Source: Eubacteriales bacterium
GTDB lineage: Bacteria; Bacillota_A; Clostridia; Lachnospirales; Lachnospiraceae
Assembly: GCA_030533315.1 (NCBI GenBank)
Contig: JAUNJL010000038.1
Span: forward strand, 6,945 to 23,195
Direction: 5' to 3'
Length of the DNA: 16,251 nt
Position 1 is the stretch's first letter, and each line of letters starts with the position of its first letter. The position numbers were made by a program, and so were the translations under genes. Under the pieces are notes generated by a model. The model saw nothing but the letters and a program-made list of their open reading frames with translations, did no database searches and was not told the origin of the DNA. Shown here piece after piece: positions 14,015 to 16,251 of the stretch.

Positions 14015-15952
14015 ATGAAAAGAAAACTACTTGCATGGGCGCTGTCGCTGGCCATCGGACTTTCCGCCGGCACCGTTCCCGCCATGGGAGCCGAGTTTAC
14101 CTCCCTCCCGGAAACCGTTCCGTCCGAAGCATCCCAGGAGATCTGTGAGATCCCTTCCCAGGACCTGTTCGAGGATACCTACTCCGTACCGGAAGCGCCC
14201 CTCCCACAGGAGGAACCCGATTCCATACCGCTCCTGGATGAGGAGCCGCAGGAGGAACCCCTGGCGCCAAAGGAGCTGCCTCCATCCATGGAGACCTCAC
14301 CGGAAGTCCTTTTTGAGGATGTGGCAGACCTGCCCCAGGAGGAATCACCCGCTGCACCCGCCCCCTCTAAGGCTCCGGAGACACAGGAGGATCCGTCTCC
14401 TATCGGCTCCATCACCACGGACGCTGTCTTCGCTTCAAAAGCCGCTTCCCAGTCAACGGGCCGGGCCGTCCTGACCTGCATGGGAGCCTCCGCCGGCAAG
14501 CTGCGCATCTCTGCGAAGATTTCTCGAACGGTAGCCAGCAAGGACAACAAATATTACCTGTTCCAGGTAGACCCCATCAGCAACAAGCTGACAAAAAAGG
14601 TCTCCAGTGTGACAAAGCCCTCGGGCAAAAACAAGACCGTGACCTTCCGGCTAAAGACCGATGGACACCCAGAATATGTCCTTGCCAAGTACGTTCTCGC
14701 CGTAAAGTCCAAAAATGGCACGAAGGCTTCCTCCTTCAAGGGAATCAGCAATGCTGCCTATGTAAAAAACCCAGAAAAGGCTGCCGTTTACAAGAAAGCA
14801 TACCGGCTTCCTGCGACCAAGAAGGGACTTCAGACCACCACCTTCTCTCAGCTGACGGAGACGAACAGCAAGGCCGTGTTCTTTAACCTTCCCATTTCCG
14901 CCGTCCTTGCGGACAACGCAGAACGGGTGTCCTACACATACGATGGAAAGCTTTATTACTTCAACAAAATCGGCGGCTATACCAACCTGGTCAGCCAGTG
15001 CAACCAGAGGGGGATCCAGGTCACCATGCAGCTTCTCCTGGATTGGACTCCCTCCACCAAGAGCCTGGCGGCCGCAAGCTCCCCTGGCCCCCGCTCCGCT
15101 TACTACGCCTGGGATTCCACCGGAAAAGGATCCAGACAAAAGATGGAAGCCATTTTTTCCTTCCTTTCCCAGCTCTTTGGCTCTGACCAATGCTATGTGA
15201 GCAACTGGATCCTTGGAAACGAGGTGAACACCTGCAGCCGCTGGAATTATGCGGGGAATGTCTCCCAGGCAAAGTATGTTCAGCTTTACAGTGAGGCCTT
15301 CCGCTGCCTGTACAATGCGGTACGGGGTACCCGGGCAAGCTCCAAATGCTTTATCTGCCTGGATCAGTACTGGAACAATACCTGGGAGGATTACGCTGGA
15401 AAAAGCATTCTCAATTCCTTCCACTCCAACCTGAAGAACCTCCAGCCAGGCGTCAACTGGAATCTGGCCTACCACGCTTATCCCTTCCCCCTCACCGAGG
15501 CGGATTTCTGGTCAGGCCGTCACAGTAACAACCTGACCAACAATTCCAGCTCTCCAGTCATCACCTTAAACAATTTAAGTGTTTTGACCAATTACGTAAA
15601 GGCCAATTTCGGTTCCAAAACCAGGGTGATCCTCTCCGAGCAAGGCTTCACCTCCAGTCAGGGGCAGGACATCCAGGCTGCCGCCGTTGCCCTTGCCTAT
15701 TATATCGCCGCCTGCAATCCACAGGTGGACGCCTTCCTGATGCGCAGCTACCAGGATGAGGCCCACGAGGTGGCTCAGGGGCTCGCCATGGGGATCAAGG
15801 GCAAAAAGGCCTTTAACGTCTTCACCAATATGGACACCTCCAAATCCCTGAAATACACCAGCTCCTACCTTAATTCCCGGGTCGGAAGCGGATGGAAAAA
15901 GCATGTCCCCTGGTACAGCAGCAAGCGTCTTTACAATCTGTACTGCCGTTAG
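14015..15952 (+). CDS. secreted DUF5722-like protein with glycosidase-type domain
   Basis: A 645-residue exported protein. Residues 1-26 are a signal peptide (MKRK, a hydrophobic core, then VPAMGA at the likely cleavage site). Residues about 27-130 are acidic and Pro/Glu-rich with PQEEP-like units, a probable flexible wall stalk. Residues about 130-255 are Lys/Ser/Thr-rich and may be a beta domain. The remainder resembles DUF5722 proteins, whose fold looks like a clan-A glycoside hydrolase barrel. Glu403 in WILGNEVN fits an acid/base residue and Glu542 in ILSEQGF fits a nucleophile. There is no LPXTG motif or C-terminal anchor. The start is set by AAAGGAG 5 nt before the ATG. The family name is from memory of the motifs. 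Enzyme activity and substrate are inference. Confidence 0.8.
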   Translation: MKRKLLAWALSLAIGLSAGTVPAMGAEFTSLPETVPSEASQEICEIPSQDLFEDTYSVPEAPLPQEEPDSIPLLDEEPQEEPLAPKELPPSMETSPEVLFEDVADLPQEESPAAPAPSKAPETQEDPSPIGSITTDAVFASKAASQSTGRAVLTCMGASAGKLRISAKISRTVASKDNKYYLFQVDPISNKLTKKVSSVTKPSGKNKTVTFRLKTDGHPEYVLAKYVLAVKSKNGTKASSFKGISNAAYVKNPEKAAVYKKAYRLPATKKGLQTTTFSQLTETNSKAVFFNLPISAVLADNAERVSYTYDGKLYYFNKIGGYTNLVSQCNQRGIQVTMQLLLDWTPSTKSLAAASSPGPRSAYYAWDSTGKGSRQKMEAIFSFLSQLFGSDQCYVSNWILGNEVNTCSRWNYAGNVSQAKYVQLYSEAFRCLYNAVRGTRASSKCFICLDQYWNNTWEDYAGKSILNSFHSNLKNLQPGVNWNLAYHAYPFPLTEADFWSGRHSNNLTNNSSSPVITLNNLSVLTNYVKANFGSKTRVILSEQGFTSSQGQDIQAAAVALAYYIAACNPQVDAFLMRSYQDEAHEVAQGLAMGIKGKKAFNVFTNMDTSKSLKYTSSYLNSRVGSGWKKHVPWYSSKRLYNLYCR

Positions 15953-15964
15953 ATTCTGAACGAA

Positions 15965-16005
15965 ACAAGACCCTCATCTCTTTTCAGCGGAGATGGGGGT
16001 CTTGT
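15965..16005 (+). terminator. long hairpin after the secreted-protein gene
   Basis: A 16-bp stem, with one T-G wobble, starts 12 nt after the stop codon: arm 15965-15980 pairs with 15990-16005 around a 9-nt loop. The T-run (five T near 16019-16023) is 13 nt further on, so the spacing is poor for an intrinsic terminator. The shorter hairpin at 16037-16054 followed by TTTT may finish the job. Confidence 0.6.
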
Positions 16006-16030
16006 GATAGGGCGTAGCTTTTTGGACAAT

Positions 16031-16060
16031 AAAAAACAGACCCCTTTGGGTCTGCCTTTT
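16031..16060 (-). terminator. intrinsic terminator of the tRNA-Met genes (bidirectional)
   Basis: A perfect 7-bp CAGACCC/GGGTCTG stem with a 4-nt loop. On minus it is followed directly by TTTTTTATT (strong); on plus by CCTTTT (weaker). It lies 5 nt past the last tRNA gene and also stops transcription from the opposing secreted-protein gene. Confidence 0.88.
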
Positions 16061-16064
16061 CAAA

Positions 16065-16138
16065 TAGCGAGAGGGGGACTTGAACCCTCGACACCACGGG
16101 TATGAACCGTGTGCTCTAGCCAGCTGAGCTATCTCGCC
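16065..16138 (-). tRNA. tRNA-Met (CAT), elongator type, distal copy
   Basis: A 74-nt cloverleaf: acceptor GGCGAGA/TCTCGCT (with G1-U72), D-stem GCTC/GAGC, anticodon stem CACGG/CCGTG with loop TTCATAC, and T-loop TTCAAGT. The anticodon is CAT. The anticodon stem lacks the three G-C pairs of an initiator, and the loop matches elongator Met instead of tRNA-Ile2. No CCA is encoded. The T-stem GAGGG/CCCCC has an A-C mismatch at positions 50-64. Confidence 0.95.
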
Positions 16139-16154
16139 ATATAAAATTTAACGG

Positions 16155-16172
16155 GCAAAGAAATCTCTTTGC
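16155..16172. other. hairpin between the two tRNA-Met genes
   Basis: A perfect 7-bp stem GCAAAGA/TCTTTGC with a 4-nt loop lies in the 37-nt spacer. No T-run follows on minus, so it is more likely a processing or spacer structure than a terminator. Confidence 0.4.
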
Positions 16173-16175
16173 AAG

Positions 16176-16249
16176 TAGCGAGAGGGGGACTTGAACCCTC
16201 GACACCACGGGTATGAACCGTGTGCTCTAGCCAGCTGAGCTATCTCGCC
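16176..16249 (-). tRNA. tRNA-Met (CAT), elongator type, proximal copy
   Basis: Identical over all 74 nt to the copy at 16065-16138, including the T-stem A-C mismatch and the lack of encoded CCA. The repeat period is 111 bp. The transcript enters from beyond the right edge, so further tRNA genes may lie outside the window. Confidence 0.95.
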
Positions 16250-16251
16250 AT

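Noticed and set aside
16065..16249. Initiator tRNA-fMet or lysidine-type tRNA-Ile2 reading of the CAT anticodon
   Set aside because: The anticodon stem lacks the three consecutive G-C pairs of initiators, the acceptor has a paired first base (G1-U72), and the TTCATAC loop resembles elongator Met rather than Ile2.

Overview
This window looks like chromosomal DNA of a moderately high-GC member of the Clostridia, most likely Lachnospiraceae. The reasons are a T-box-controlled trp operon of type E-G-D-C-F-B-A, a type III glutamine synthetase, a secreted DUF5722-type protein, strong AGGAGG ribosome binding sites and GC-rich wobble positions. This assignment is inference; there is no rRNA or species marker here. 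Almost everything is on the minus strand. Only the secreted-protein gene near the right end is on plus.

Right to left along the minus strand: the right edge carries two identical tRNA-Met(CAT) genes followed by an intrinsic terminator (about 16030-16249). The plus-strand gene 14015-15952 encodes a large exported protein with a glycosidase-like C-terminal domain. It is divergent from the trp operon. Between them lie a plus promoter and leader, a consensus minus promoter (13689-13717), and a Trp T-box leader (13365-13682) with a TGG specifier, the conserved T-box sequence, and antiterminator/terminator alternatives. The seven trp genes follow (13298 down to 6581). All seven reactions from chorismate to tryptophan are covered, by separate polypeptides. 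Most junctions overlap or abut. The exceptions are trpG-trpD (120 nt) and trpF-trpB (134 nt), which carry versions of the same two-hairpin plus Shine-Dalgarno element. That element is tandemly duplicated with an exact 50-bp period before trpB.

Downstream of trp, a YegS/DAG-kinase-like lipid kinase (5380-6333) has its own consensus promoter and probably a TTG start. Next comes glnN, type III glutamine synthetase (3166-5280). It is followed in the same direction by a MoxR/CbbQ-like AAA+ ATPase (2185-3105) and a VWA/MIDAS protein (387-2195), which overlap each other. The arrangement resembles CbbQ-CbbO, where an AAA+/VWA pair remodels a metabolic enzyme (Rubisco). The linkage to glnN is the most interesting functional hypothesis in the window. 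At the left edge, a promoter, a leader of about 115 nt and the first 43 codons of an unidentified minus-strand gene run off the end.

Most promising for follow-up: the repeated intra-operonic hairpin/SD element in trp, the glnN-AAA+-VWA cluster with its non-canonical Walker A (GKN), and the uncharacterised secreted DUF5722-like protein.
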